DNA from: Streptomyces griseomycini
Lineage (GTDB): Bacteria > Actinomycetota > Actinomycetes > Streptomycetales > Streptomycetaceae
Direction of reading: 5' to 3'
NCBI RefSeq assembly: GCF_014203535.1
Contig: NZ_JACHJI010000003.1
Coordinates: 351,707 to 415,706, forward strand
DNA length: 64,000 nucleotides
In this document: piece by piece, positions 8,531 to 16,419 of the stretch
Layout of the letters: every line of letters starts with the position of its first letter
Position numbering within the stretch: position 1 is the first letter of the stretch
Program-made: the position numbers and the translations under genes
Notes under the pieces: generated by a model
Told to the model about the DNA's origin: nothing
Database searches by the model: none
The model's input: only the letters and a program-made list of their open reading frames with translations

Positions 8531-9816
8531 GGGCGGGCCTCGGTGTCGGTCGCGGTTCCGGTCCTGGTCTCGGGCCCGGCGGGGGAGAGGGGCAGTCGGG
8601 CGGTCAGGGCGGTGCCCCGGCCGGGGGCGGACACGAGGGTGAGGGTGCCGCCGAGCGCGTCCACGCGGGCGCGCATGGCGGCCAGGCCGAAGCCGCCGCT
8701 CCCGGGGTCGGGCTCGGGCAGCCGGCCGGGGTCGAAGCCGGCGCCGTCGTCGACGACGTCGAGGGCGACGTGCTCGCCGAGGTAGCCGAGGGCGACCTCG
8801 GCGGTGCCGGCGTGGGCGTGGCGGACGGTGTTGCCGAGGGCGGACTGGGCGACGCGCAGCAGGGCCACCTCGTGCGCGGTCGGCAGCGGGACCGGGTCGC
8901 CGGTGAGGCGGAAGCGCGCGGTGAGCCGGTGCCGGGCGGTGGTGGTGGCGCACAGGCGGTGCAGGGCGTCGGCCAGGGTGGTGCCCTCCAGGGCCGGCGG
9001 GGCGAGGGCGGCGACGAAGCGGCGGGCCTCGGCGAGGTTGTCCACCGCGGCCTGGCGGGCCTGTTCGATGTGGCGGGCGGCGGCCTCCTGCCGGTCGGGG
9101 AGGGCCCGTTCGGCGGCGCGCAGCAGCAGCTGGATGCTGGACAGGCCCTGGGCGAGGGTGTCGTGGATCTCGCGGGCCAGGCGTTCGCGTTCGGCGAGCA
9201 CCCCGGCGGTGTGCTGGGCGGTGGCGAGGTCGGCGCGGGTGGCGGTGAGCTCCTCGATCAGCCGGCGGCGCCGCTCGCTCTCCCGGTACAGGGCCTGGTA
9301 GCCCCACACGACCGCGACGGCCACGGCGGCGCCGAGCGCGGGCCCGAGGGCCATGGCCGCGCCGAAGGCGCCCCGGTGGGCGGCGAAGGCGGTGATCGCC
9401 GCCAGCGCGGTCGCGCCGACCGCGGTGAGTCCGGCGCGCCGCGGCAGCAGGTGGAGCTGGAGGAAGTACAGCGGGAAGGCGACCCAGACCCCGTCGGCGG
9501 ACAGGACCAGCAGCCCCGCCCACACGGCGCCGACCGCGGCCAGCCACCAGGCGGCGGCCGGCCGGGAGCGGCGGACGCGGGGCAGGAGCGGGCCGACCGC
9601 GTGGACCAGGGCGCACGCCGCGGCCACGGCCACGACCGCCCCGGCGTGCGGACGGCCGTCGGCCACGGCCCGCCCGGCGGTCAGGGCGAGCAGGCCGACG
9701 ACCAGCAGGTGCACGCACCAGGCGAGGGCCCGGGTGGTCGGGGTCGGGGTCAGGTCCGGAGCGGGGGCGGGGGCTGGGACGAGGGCCGTGGCTGAGGCGG
9801 GGGCGGGGCTGTTCAC
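8527..9816 (-). CDS. Sensor histidine kinase (HisKA_3 type)
   Basis: A 429-residue membrane kinase. Four to five hydrophobic segments span residues 28-170. Next come a HisKA_3 dimerisation helix with the phosphoacceptor His in REIHDTLAQGLSSIQ (about residue 217) and a HATPase_c domain (NTVRHAHAG, VDDGAGFDP, GGFGLAAMRARVDALGG). It partners the response regulator at 7892-8530. There is no extracellular sensor domain, so it resembles intramembrane-sensing kinases that respond to envelope stress or peptides. Confidence 0.9.
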   Translation of the reverse strand: MNSPAPASATALVPAPAPAPDLTPTPTTRALAWCVHLLVVGLLALTAGRAVADGRPHAGAVVAVAAACALVHAVGPLLPRVRRSRPAAAWWLAAVGAVWAGLLVLSADGVWVAFPLYFLQLHLLPRRAGLTAVGATALAAITAFAAHRGAFGAAMALGPALGAAVAVAVVWGYQALYRESERRRRLIEELTATRADLATAQHTAGVLAERERLAREIHDTLAQGLSSIQLLLRAAERALPDRQEAAARHIEQARQAAVDNLAEARRFVAALAPPALEGTTLADALHRLCATTTARHRLTARFRLTGDPVPLPTAHEVALLRVAQSALGNTVRHAHAGTAEVALGYLGEHVALDVVDDGAGFDPGRLPEPDPGSGGFGLAAMRARVDALGGTLTLVSAPGRGTALTARLPLSPAGPETRTGTATDTEARP

Positions 9817-9858
9817 AGTCCTTCCAGCCTAAGGAGGCGGCCGTCACCGTGGCCTCCA

Positions 9859-9890
9859 TCGAAAGGTACAACCCGCGTCGCGCCTTTCGA
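9859..9890. promoter_or_regulatory. Inverted repeat between kinase and ABC permease genes
   Basis: Perfect 8-bp arms TCGAAAGG and CCTTTCGA separated by 16 bp, in the 170-bp divergent region. A dimeric LuxR-type response regulator is the obvious candidate binder. Confidence 0.55.
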
Positions 9891-9986
9891 CCCGCGAAGT
9901 GACCTCCCCCGCCGGATGTCTCCGCAGGGGGCCGGCGGCGACGGTGGGGGCACATCGTCCGCACCACCGGAAGGGGCAGGCAAGCC

Positions 9987-11078
9987 GTGTTCGTCGCCTG
10001 GAGGGACCTGAGGTTCGCCAAGGGGCGGTTCGCCCTGGTGGGGGCCGTCGTCGTGCTGATCACCCTGCTGGTCGGGCTGCTGTCCGGGCTGACCGCGGGG
10101 CTGGGGCGGCAGAACGTCTCCGCGATCACCGGCCTGCCCGCCGACCGCATCGCCTTCGACGCGCCCGGCGACGGACGGGACCTGTCGTACGCCGACTCCA
10201 CCGTCACCGAGGAGCAGTGGCGGCACTGGGCCGGGGCCCCCGGTGTCACCGCCGCCGAACCGCTGGGCATCACCACCACCAGGGCCGTCGCCGGGAACCG
10301 GAGCGCCGGGGTCTCCGCCTTCGGCGTCCGGCCCGGATCCCCGCTGGCCCCCGACGGCGGCAGGCTCGGCGCGCACACGGCGGTGCTGTCCGCCGCGGCC
10401 GCCGACGACCTCGGCCTCGAACCCGGCGGCACCCTCACCCTGGCCGGGCGCAGGCTGACGGTGGCCGCGGTCGCGGGCGACGCCTCCTTCAGCCACACGC
10501 CCGTGATCTGGACCAGCCTCGACACCTGGCGGAGGACCGCGCCTCCCACCGGGAGCGGCAGCGGCGGCCCGACCGCGACCGTGATCGCCCTGTCCACCTC
10601 CCCCGGCGCCGACGTGGCGGCCGTCGACCGGGCCGCCGGCACGCGGACGGTCGCCAAGGACGACTCGCTGTCCGCGATCGGCTCCTACGCCTCCGAGAAC
10701 GGCTCCCTGCAGCTGATGCGCGGCTTCCTGTTCGCCATCTCCGCCCTGGTCGTCGGGGCCTTCTTCACCGTGTGGACCATCCAGCGCGGCACGGACATCG
10801 CCGTCCTCAAGGCGCTCGGCGCCTCCACCGGGAGCCTGCTGCGGGACGCCCTCGGCCAGGCCGCCGTCCTGCTGACCGGCGGCACCCTGATCGGCACCGG
10901 CCTCGCCGCCGGCCTCGGGGCCCTCGTCGCCGGCGGTGCGGTGCCGTTCCTGCTCACGCCCGGCACCGTCCTGGTGCCGGCCGCGGTGACGGTCCTGCTC
11001 GGCGTGCTCGGGGCCGCCCTGTCCGTCCGCCGCATCACCTCCGTCGATCCGCTGACCGCCCTGGGGAGCGCCCGATGA
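9987..11078 (+). CDS. FtsX/MacB-type ABC transporter permease
   Basis: A 363-residue permease. There is one N-terminal helix (residues 15-38, ALVGAVVVLITLLVGLLSG) and a large extracytoplasmic domain (residues 40-235). Three C-terminal helices follow (about residues 247-270, 290-310 and 318-345), with the family segment TDIAVLKALGASTGSLLRDAL between the first two. The GTG at 9987 has AAGGGGCAGG upstream. The stop overlaps the ATPase start by 4 bp. Such MacB-like exporters handle peptides, lipids or antibiotics; control by the divergent two-component system is likely. Confidence 0.9.
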   Translation: MFVAWRDLRFAKGRFALVGAVVVLITLLVGLLSGLTAGLGRQNVSAITGLPADRIAFDAPGDGRDLSYADSTVTEEQWRHWAGAPGVTAAEPLGITTTRAVAGNRSAGVSAFGVRPGSPLAPDGGRLGAHTAVLSAAAADDLGLEPGGTLTLAGRRLTVAAVAGDASFSHTPVIWTSLDTWRRTAPPTGSGSGGPTATVIALSTSPGADVAAVDRAAGTRTVAKDDSLSAIGSYASENGSLQLMRGFLFAISALVVGAFFTVWTIQRGTDIAVLKALGASTGSLLRDALGQAAVLLTGGTLIGTGLAAGLGALVAGGAVPFLLTPGTVLVPAAVTVLLGVLGAALSVRRITSVDPLTALGSAR

Positions 11079-11758
11079 GCCTGAACCTGACCGACGTCAC
11101 CCTCACCTACCCCGACGGCGGGACCCGTCTGACCGCCCTGGACCGGGTCACCCTGGACGTGCCCCGGGGCAGCCTGACCGCCGTGGTCGGGCCGTCCGGG
11201 TCCGGCAAGTCCAGCCTCCTGGCCGTCGCCGCCACCCTCATCACCCCCGACGCCGGCACCGTCACCGTCGACGGCACCCCCACCACCGGCATGACCCGCG
11301 GCGAGCTGACCGAGCTGCGCCGCCACAAGGTCGGGATCGTCTTCCAGCAGCCCAACCTGCTGCCCTCCCTCACCGCCGTCGAACAACTCCAGGTCATGGC
11401 CCGGATCGACGGCCGTCCACCGAAGAAGGCCCGCGACCGGGCCGTGGAACTGCTCGAGGCCGTCGGCCTGGCCGGCCTGGCCGAACGGCGCCCCCACCAG
11501 CTCTCCGGCGGCCAGCGCCAGCGCGTCAACATCGCCCGCGCCCTGATGAACGACCCCACCGTCCTCCTGGTCGACGAACCCACCAGCGCCCTCGACCACG
11601 AACGCGGCGCCGCCGTCGTCGACCTGATCACCCGCCTCACCCACCGACGGGCCACCGCCACCGTCCTGGTCACCCACGACCGCACCCACCTCACCGCCGT
11701 CGACCGGATCGCCGAGGTCCACGACGGACGCCTCCGCCTCCCGGCGCCGACCCGCTGA
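11075..11758 (+). CDS. ABC transporter ATP-binding protein (LolD/MacB type)
   Basis: A 227-residue ATPase with all motifs intact: Walker A GPSGSGKSS (about residue 40), Q-loop IVFQQPNLLPSLT, signature LSGGQRQRVNIARAL, Walker B VLLVDEPTSALD and H-loop VLVTHDRT. It overlaps the permease stop by 4 bp and forms the exporter with it. Spacing and domain type match LolD/MacB-type ATPases that power FtsX-fold permeases. Confidence 0.93.
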   Translation: MSLNLTDVTLTYPDGGTRLTALDRVTLDVPRGSLTAVVGPSGSGKSSLLAVAATLITPDAGTVTVDGTPTTGMTRGELTELRRHKVGIVFQQPNLLPSLTAVEQLQVMARIDGRPPKKARDRAVELLEAVGLAGLAERRPHQLSGGQRQRVNIARALMNDPTVLLVDEPTSALDHERGAAVVDLITRLTHRRATATVLVTHDRTHLTAVDRIAEVHDGRLRLPAPTR

Positions 11759-12020
11759 CGGAGCGCCGGGACGCCGGGACGTCGGGCTGTCGGGACGCCG
11801 GGGCGTCAGCCGGGACGGCCCGGCAGCACCACCGGGCGACGGCCGTGGAGTTCCCCGCTCTCGAGGCGGCGGTGGACGCGGGCGCAGCCGGCCGTCGGCC
11901 GGGGGACGGTCGACCGCCCGTGCGGCGCCGGCGCGTCGGACGGCCGGTACGGGCCGTGTGCGTGCGCCGAGTGTTCCGCGGTCGTGAAGGACGTCCGGTG
12001 CGGGGGCTAGGATCCGGGCC

Positions 12021-12965
12021 ATGGCCCTGAGCGTGGACGACGTGGACCGGTTCATGGCCTCCAGGCCCCGTCTGGAAGCCATCGCCTACCGCCTGCTCGG
12101 CTCCGCGAGCGAGGCCGAGGACGCCGTGCAGGAGACGTTCCTGCGCTGGCAGGCCGCCGACGTCGCGCACATCGAGGTCCCCGAGGCCTGGCTGACGAAG
12201 GTGCTCACCAACCTGTGCCTCAACCAGCTGACCTCGGCCCGCGCGCGGCGCGAGACCTACGTGGGCCAGTGGCTCCCCGAGCCGCTGCTCGCCGGGGACC
12301 CGATGCTCGGCCCCGCCGACACCGCCGAGCAGCGCGAGTCGGTCTCGTACGCGGTCCTCGTCCTGCTGGAGCGCCTCTCCCCCGACGAGCGGGCGGTGTA
12401 CGTCCTGCGGGAGGCCTTCGGCCACCCGCACCGGGAGATCGCCGGGATCCTCGGCATCACCGAGGCCGCCAGCCAGCAGATCCTCCACCGCGCCAGGAAG
12501 CACGTCGCGGAGGGCAGGGCCCGCACCGAGATCGACGGGGCCGCCGCCCGGCGGGTCGTCGACGAGTTCCTCGCGGCCGCCACCAGCGGCCGGACCGAGC
12601 CGCTGGTGCGGCTGCTCACCCAGGACGCCTTCGCGATCGGCGACGGCGGCGGGAAGGTCCCGGCCCGCGCCAAGCCGTTCGAGGGCGCCCTCGCGGTCGC
12701 GACGTTCCTGCGGGGCCTGTTCACCCCCGGCAAGGCCAAGCGCGCCCTGGTCGGTGGTTCGGCCGGGATCTACACCACGACCGCCAACGGCGGCCCCGCC
12801 GTCGTGGCGGTCGTCGACGGCCGGATCGTCGGCGTCATGTGCCTGGAGGTCACCGCCGAGGGCATCGCCGCGTTCCGCAACCAGGTCAACCCCGACAAGC
12901 TCGAACGCGCGACCCGGCGGTGGGCGGCCGCCGACCACGGCGAACCCCTGTTCCACGCCTTCTGA
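12021..12965 (+). CDS. ECF41-family RNA polymerase sigma factor (SigJ-like)
   Basis: A 314-residue sigma factor. Region 2 is at residues 10-75 (AYRLLGSASEAEDAVQETFLRWQ) and region 4 at 110-160 (LSPDERAVYVLREAFGHPHREIAGILGITEAASQQILHRARKH). A SnoaL-like C-terminal domain (residues 180-310) is the ECF41 hallmark and acts as a built-in regulator in that family. ECF41 genes usually sit beside the oxidoreductase they control, and the next gene is such an oxidoreductase. Confidence 0.9.
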   Translation: MALSVDDVDRFMASRPRLEAIAYRLLGSASEAEDAVQETFLRWQAADVAHIEVPEAWLTKVLTNLCLNQLTSARARRETYVGQWLPEPLLAGDPMLGPADTAEQRESVSYAVLVLLERLSPDERAVYVLREAFGHPHREIAGILGITEAASQQILHRARKHVAEGRARTEIDGAAARRVVDEFLAAATSGRTEPLVRLLTQDAFAIGDGGGKVPARAKPFEGALAVATFLRGLFTPGKAKRALVGGSAGIYTTTANGGPAVVAVVDGRIVGVMCLEVTAEGIAAFRNQVNPDKLERATRRWAAADHGEPLFHAF

Positions 12966-12990
12966 CCCCGGTGGGACGCGCCGACCCCAC

Positions 12991-13006
12991 TGTGACGCGC
13001 CTCACA
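12991..13006. promoter_or_regulatory. CRP-like dyad and possible ECF promoter before the oxidoreductase gene
   Basis: TGTGA-N6-TCACA is a perfect dyad matching the general CRP/FNR consensus. A TGTCA element follows at 13016-13020 and CGGTTC lies at 13038, resembling the -35 (TGTCA) of ECF41 promoters with a weak -10. Together they may form an activator plus sigma site for the gene at 13078. Confidence 0.4.
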
Positions 13007-13077
13007 CCCCCTTCCTGTCAGGAAACGGCGGGCCGCCCGGTTCAAGGGGCGGATCCGCTCGAGACAGGAGTCAGGAA

Positions 13078-14286
13078 ATGCAGCACCGCATCATCGTCCT
13101 CGGAGCCGGATACGCCGGAGCCGTCGCCGCCGGGCGCCTCGCCGGGCGGCTGCACCGCGAAGACGTCGCCGTCACCCTCGTCAACGCGGAGCCCGACTTC
13201 GTCGAGCGCGTCCGGATGCACCAGCTCGCGGTCGGCCAGGACCTCAAGCACCGCCCCCTCGACGAGATGCTCGCGGGCACCGGCGTCGAGCTGAGGCTGG
13301 CGAGGGTCACCGGCGTCGACGTCGACCGCAGGACCGTCACCGTCGTCGACGCGGGCGGCGCCGAGGGGCCGGGGACGGAGCTGGAGTACGACACCCTCGT
13401 GTACGCCCTCGGCAGCGGCTGGAACGACCAGGGCGTCCCCGGCACCGCCGAGCACGCCCACGAGATCGCCGGCCGCCCCGGAGCGCTCCGGCTGCGCGAG
13501 CGCCTGGCCCGCCTGACCGCCGGGCAGACCGTGGTCGTGGTCGGCGGCGGCCTCACCGGCCTGGAGGCCGCGGCCGAGATCGCCGAGGCCCGCCCGGACC
13601 TCGACGTCGCCCTCGCCGCCCGCGACGGCCTCGGCGACTGGCTCTCGCCCAAGGGGCGCCGGCACCTGCGGAAGGTGTTCGACGAGCTGGGCGTCACCGT
13701 GCACGAGCACACCACCGTCACCGCCGTCGAGGCCGACCGCGTCACCACCGCCGACGGCAGGTCCCTCCCGGCCGCCGTCACCGTGTGGACCACCGGCTTC
13801 GCCGTCCACCCGATCGCGCGGGCCACCGCCCTGGAGGTCACCGGCACCGGACAGATCGTGGTCGACGGGACCCTGCGCTCGGTCTCGCACCCGGACGTGT
13901 ACGCCATCGGCGACGCGGCCATGGTGGCGGGCCCCGGCGGCAAGCCGCTGCGGATGTCGTGCGCCTCGGGCGTCCCCTCCGCGTGGCAGGCCGCCGACGC
14001 CATCGCGGCGCGCCTGACCGGCGGGAAGCTCCCGAAGGTGTCGCTGCGCTACTTCAACCAGTGCATCTCGCTGGGCCGCAGGGAAGGCCTGATCCAGTAC
14101 GTCACCGCCGACGACCGGGCCGTCCGGGCGGCCCTGACCGGGCGGCTCGCCGCCGTGTACAAGGAGCTGGTCTGCAGGGGCGCGGCCTGGGGCGTGGCCA
14201 ACCCGCTGCTCGGGATGCCGACCCGGCCCCGCCGCGTCGTACGGGAGCCGGCCCGGACGGCCGCGGCGGCCGAGGCCGCGGCCTGA
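13078..14286 (+). CDS. FAD-dependent pyridine nucleotide oxidoreductase (NDH-2-like)
   Basis: A 402-residue two-dinucleotide-fold flavoprotein. There is an N-terminal FAD fold (RIIVLGAGYAGAVAA), an NAD(P) fold near residue 155 (QTVVVVGGGLTGLEAAAE) and a second FAD signature near residue 275 (HPDVYAIGDAA). It resembles type II NADH dehydrogenase and the carotenoid/NADH oxidoreductase genes commonly paired with ECF41 sigma factors. ATG at 13078 has GACAGGAG upstream. It probably transfers electrons from NAD(P)H to quinone or another small acceptor. Confidence 0.88.
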   Translation: MQHRIIVLGAGYAGAVAAGRLAGRLHREDVAVTLVNAEPDFVERVRMHQLAVGQDLKHRPLDEMLAGTGVELRLARVTGVDVDRRTVTVVDAGGAEGPGTELEYDTLVYALGSGWNDQGVPGTAEHAHEIAGRPGALRLRERLARLTAGQTVVVVGGGLTGLEAAAEIAEARPDLDVALAARDGLGDWLSPKGRRHLRKVFDELGVTVHEHTTVTAVEADRVTTADGRSLPAAVTVWTTGFAVHPIARATALEVTGTGQIVVDGTLRSVSHPDVYAIGDAAMVAGPGGKPLRMSCASGVPSAWQAADAIAARLTGGKLPKVSLRYFNQCISLGRREGLIQYVTADDRAVRAALTGRLAAVYKELVCRGAAWGVANPLLGMPTRPRRVVREPARTAAAAEAAA

Positions 14287-14320
14287 CCCGCACGCCGGAA
14301 GCCTGACCCGCACGCCGGAA
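14281..14320. repeat. 20-bp exact tandem repeat spanning a stop codon
   Basis: GCCTGACCCGCACGCCGGAA occurs twice in direct succession. The first copy includes the TGA of the oxidoreductase gene; the second leads into the terminator hairpin. Confidence 0.9.
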
Positions 14321-14351
14321 CGGGCGCCCTCGACGCACGGGCGCCCGTTCC
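14317..14351 (+). terminator. Hairpin terminator after the oxidoreductase gene
   Basis: Perfect 13-bp arms (GGAACGGGCGCCC / GGGCGCCCGTTCC) with a 9-base loop, 31 bases after the stop codon. GC-rich Streptomyces-type terminator without a T run. Confidence 0.75.
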
Positions 14352-14531
14352 GCTGCCGGCCCGCGCGGGCGACCGTCGTGCGGGGGCCTCGGCCGGCGTC
14401 TCCCTTCCCCGCGTCGGCGGTGACGTGCTCCGCGGAGCCGTTCCCCCGGGCGCGCCACGGGCACGGCCGCCCGTGAGACGGACGGGGACGGGGACGCCGG
14501 CCCGCCGCGTCCTGTGCGCCGGCGCCCGCGG

Positions 14532-15122
14532 TCACTGCTTCCGGTCGCCGGGTGCCTGCTTGTGGCGCTGGTAGTAGCGGGCGACCCGCATGCGGTTGCC
14601 GCAGCGGTCGGCCGAGCACCAGCGGCGGCGGGGGTGCGCGGGGAGGAAGAGCATCACGCAGTCGTTGGCCTCGCAGCGCTTGAGCCTGCCGATCGCGGGG
14701 TCGGTGAGCAGGTCGGCGGCGGCCTCGGCCAGGCGGGCGGCGAGGCGGACGCCGAGGGGGCCCGAGCGGCGGACGGTGGCGGTGACGGCCGTACCGCCCC
14801 AGGTCAGTTCGCGTACGGCGGGAGCGGCGCGCTGGGCGTCGGTGAGGGCGCGCAGATGGGTCTCCGCGGGTTCCGTGCCGCGCAGCAGGGCGTGCAGGAC
14901 CGCTTCGACGTGGGCGCGGACGGCGTGGACGGGGGCGAGGTCGCCCTCCGCCGGCTCCGGGTCGCCGGCCTCTCCGTGCAGGCGGTCGCCCTCCAGGGCC
15001 AGCCAGGCGGCGAGCCGCTGCGGGGTGTCGAGCAGGTCCGTACGGCCCTCGCCGTCCGCCGGGCGGGTGTTGACGAGGTCGATGGCCAGGGGTTCACCGG
15101 TCAGCGGCTCACTGTCACGCAT
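14532..15122 (-). CDS. ABATE / CGNR zinc-finger regulator
   Basis: A 196-residue protein with an N-terminal ABATE domain (LAIDLVNTRPADGEGRTDLL) and a C-terminal CGNR zinc finger (residues about 152-185: RCEANDCVMLFL, RRRWCSADRCGNRMRVARYY). The four Cys needed for zinc are present. CGNR proteins are DNA-binding stress-type regulators. The start at 15122 lies next to a perfect 13-bp dyad shared with the divergent alpha/beta-hydrolase gene, which it probably represses. Confidence 0.87.
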   Translation of the reverse strand: MRDSEPLTGEPLAIDLVNTRPADGEGRTDLLDTPQRLAAWLALEGDRLHGEAGDPEPAEGDLAPVHAVRAHVEAVLHALLRGTEPAETHLRALTDAQRAAPAVRELTWGGTAVTATVRRSGPLGVRLAARLAEAAADLLTDPAIGRLKRCEANDCVMLFLPAHPRRRWCSADRCGNRMRVARYYQRHKQAPGDRKQ

Positions 15123-15144
15123 GGACCTAATGGTACATGAAGCG

Positions 15145-15187
15145 ATTGACGCATTAGGTGAGCGGGTGTTAGATCTAATGCGTCAAT
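15145..15187. promoter_or_regulatory. 13-bp perfect dyad enclosing a sigma-70-type promoter
   Basis: Arms ATTGACGCATTAG (15145-15157) and CTAATGCGTCAAT (15175-15187) are separated by 17 bp. The left arm contains a -35 (TTGACG, 15146-15151), and a -10 (TTAGAT, 15169-15174) follows at the ideal 17-bp spacing, directed to the hydrolase gene. A repressor on the dyad would cover the whole promoter. Confidence 0.75.
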
Positions 15188-15207
15188 GCGCCAAGGAGGC
15201 ATGTGAA

Positions 15208-16104
15208 ATGACGGTGTCCACGGAGACGCCCCGCGTCTCGGTACCCGCCCGCACCGCCCACCGGTACGTCGAGGTCGACGGCGTGGAGGTCTTCTACCGG
15301 GAGTCGCTGCCCGAGCGCTCCGGCGCCCCGGTGCTCCTGCTCCTGCACGGCTTCCCCTCCGCCTCGCACCAGTTCCGGCGTCTCATCGACAGCCTGGGCC
15401 GGCACTACCGGCTGATCGCCCCCGACTACCCCGGCTTCGGGCACACCCGCGCCCCGGAGGACTTCGCCTACTCCTTCGAGCGGCTGGCGGACGTCGTCGA
15501 GGGCTTCACCGAACGGCTCGGGCTCACCCGGTACGCGATGTACCTGTTCGACTTCGGCGCTCCGGTCGGCTTCCGCCTGGCGCTGCGCCGGCCGGAGCGC
15601 GTGGCCGGGCTGGTCGTGCAGAACGGCAACGCCTATGCGGAGGGCCTGTCGGACGCGGCCCGCGCGTTCACCGCGCTCACCCCCGACACCCCCGGCGCCG
15701 AGTCCGCGATCCTCGGCCTGTTCACCCTGGACGCCACCCGCGCCCAGTACGAGGGCGGCACCGCCGACCCCACGCTCGTCGCGCCGGAGGGCTGGCTGCT
15801 GGACCAGTACTTCCTGGACCGGCCCGGCCGCAAGCAGGCCCAACTCGCCCTCGCCTACGACTACAGGAGCAACATCGCCGCCTACCCCGCCTGGCAGGCG
15901 TGGCTGCGCGGGCACCGCCCGCCCACCCTCATCACCTGGGGCACCGGCGACCCCTTCTTCCCCGAACCCGGCGCCCGCGCCTACCTGGACGACGTGCCCG
16001 AAGCGGAGCTCCACCTCTTCCCCACCGGCCACTTCGCCCTCGAGGACCACCTCCCCGAGATCGCCCCGCTCGTCGCCCGCTTCCTCGACCGCGTCCAGGC
16101 GTGA
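15208..16104 (+). CDS. Alpha/beta-hydrolase (epoxide hydrolase / haloalkane dehalogenase-like)
   Basis: A 298-residue alpha/beta-hydrolase. The oxyanion region is LLLLHGFPSASHQFR. The nucleophile elbow YLFDFGAPVGFRL has Asp where esterases have Ser, as in epoxide hydrolases and haloalkane dehalogenases. A late acid lies around WGTGDPFF and the catalytic His in TGHFALEDH. The ATG at 15208 has a strong AAGGAGG eight bases upstream; this favours it over the ATG at 15178. Regulated by the dyad promoter at 15145-15187, probably by the divergent CGNR protein. Confidence 0.88.
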   Translation: MTVSTETPRVSVPARTAHRYVEVDGVEVFYRESLPERSGAPVLLLLHGFPSASHQFRRLIDSLGRHYRLIAPDYPGFGHTRAPEDFAYSFERLADVVEGFTERLGLTRYAMYLFDFGAPVGFRLALRRPERVAGLVVQNGNAYAEGLSDAARAFTALTPDTPGAESAILGLFTLDATRAQYEGGTADPTLVAPEGWLLDQYFLDRPGRKQAQLALAYDYRSNIAAYPAWQAWLRGHRPPTLITWGTGDPFFPEPGARAYLDDVPEAELHLFPTGHFALEDHLPEIAPLVARFLDRVQA

Positions 16105-16166
16105 GGACCCACCGGCGCACGCCACCGGGATCCGCGCCCGCCCACCCCTCCGAAGGAGAACCGGCC

Positions 16167-16241
16167 ATGCCTCCCGCCGCCCCTGGGTCCTGCTGGTCCG
16201 CGCCTCCGGCGTGGAGTCGACGGTCGCGTGCACCGTACTGA
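16167..16241 (+). CDS. Possible 24-residue leader peptide upstream of the ABC-F gene
   Basis: A short ORF beginning MPPAAPGSCW has a strong ribosome site (GAAGGAGAA) seven bases before its ATG and ends 178 bases before the ABC-F start. Its product resembles nothing I know. Many antibiotic-responsive ABC-F genes are controlled by translated leaders, so it is a candidate attenuator peptide. It could also be a chance ORF; only position and RBS support it. The rest of 16105-16419 holds the palindromes described next. Confidence 0.35.
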   Translation: MPPAAPGSCWSAPPAWSRRSRAPY

Positions 16242-16321
16242 GAACGGCGAGGCGGTCCGCCGCGGCCTGCCTCGCCTTCTCGCACCGGCCTCACGCGGCA
16301 ACTGGGCCGGCGCGAATGGCG

Positions 16322-16389
16322 AGACGCAGCGTCTTGCGTGAGCGGGGCGCATGGGCTACCTTTCCGAAAAGCGAGACGAGACGTCTCGT
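16322..16389. promoter_or_regulatory. Two palindromes in the ABC-F leader
   Basis: AGACGC-A-GCGTCT (16322-16334) and ACGAGACGTCTCGT (16376-16389) share the AGACG/CGTCT core, so the RNA arms could pair alternatively. The second can fold as a 6-bp stem (CGAGAC/GTCTCG) followed by ATTTCT, just before the ABC-F ribosome site. They could be operators or an attenuator. Confidence 0.45.
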
Positions 16390-16419
16390 ATTTCTATGGC
16401 CCACGAAAGAGGATGCCAC

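Noticed and set aside
7892..10657. A 921-codon minus-strand reading frame covering the response regulator
   Set aside because: Only the part below 8530 codes for the regulator; the rest runs antisense or out of frame through the kinase and permease genes and is Arg/Pro-rich, as expected from GC3 bias.
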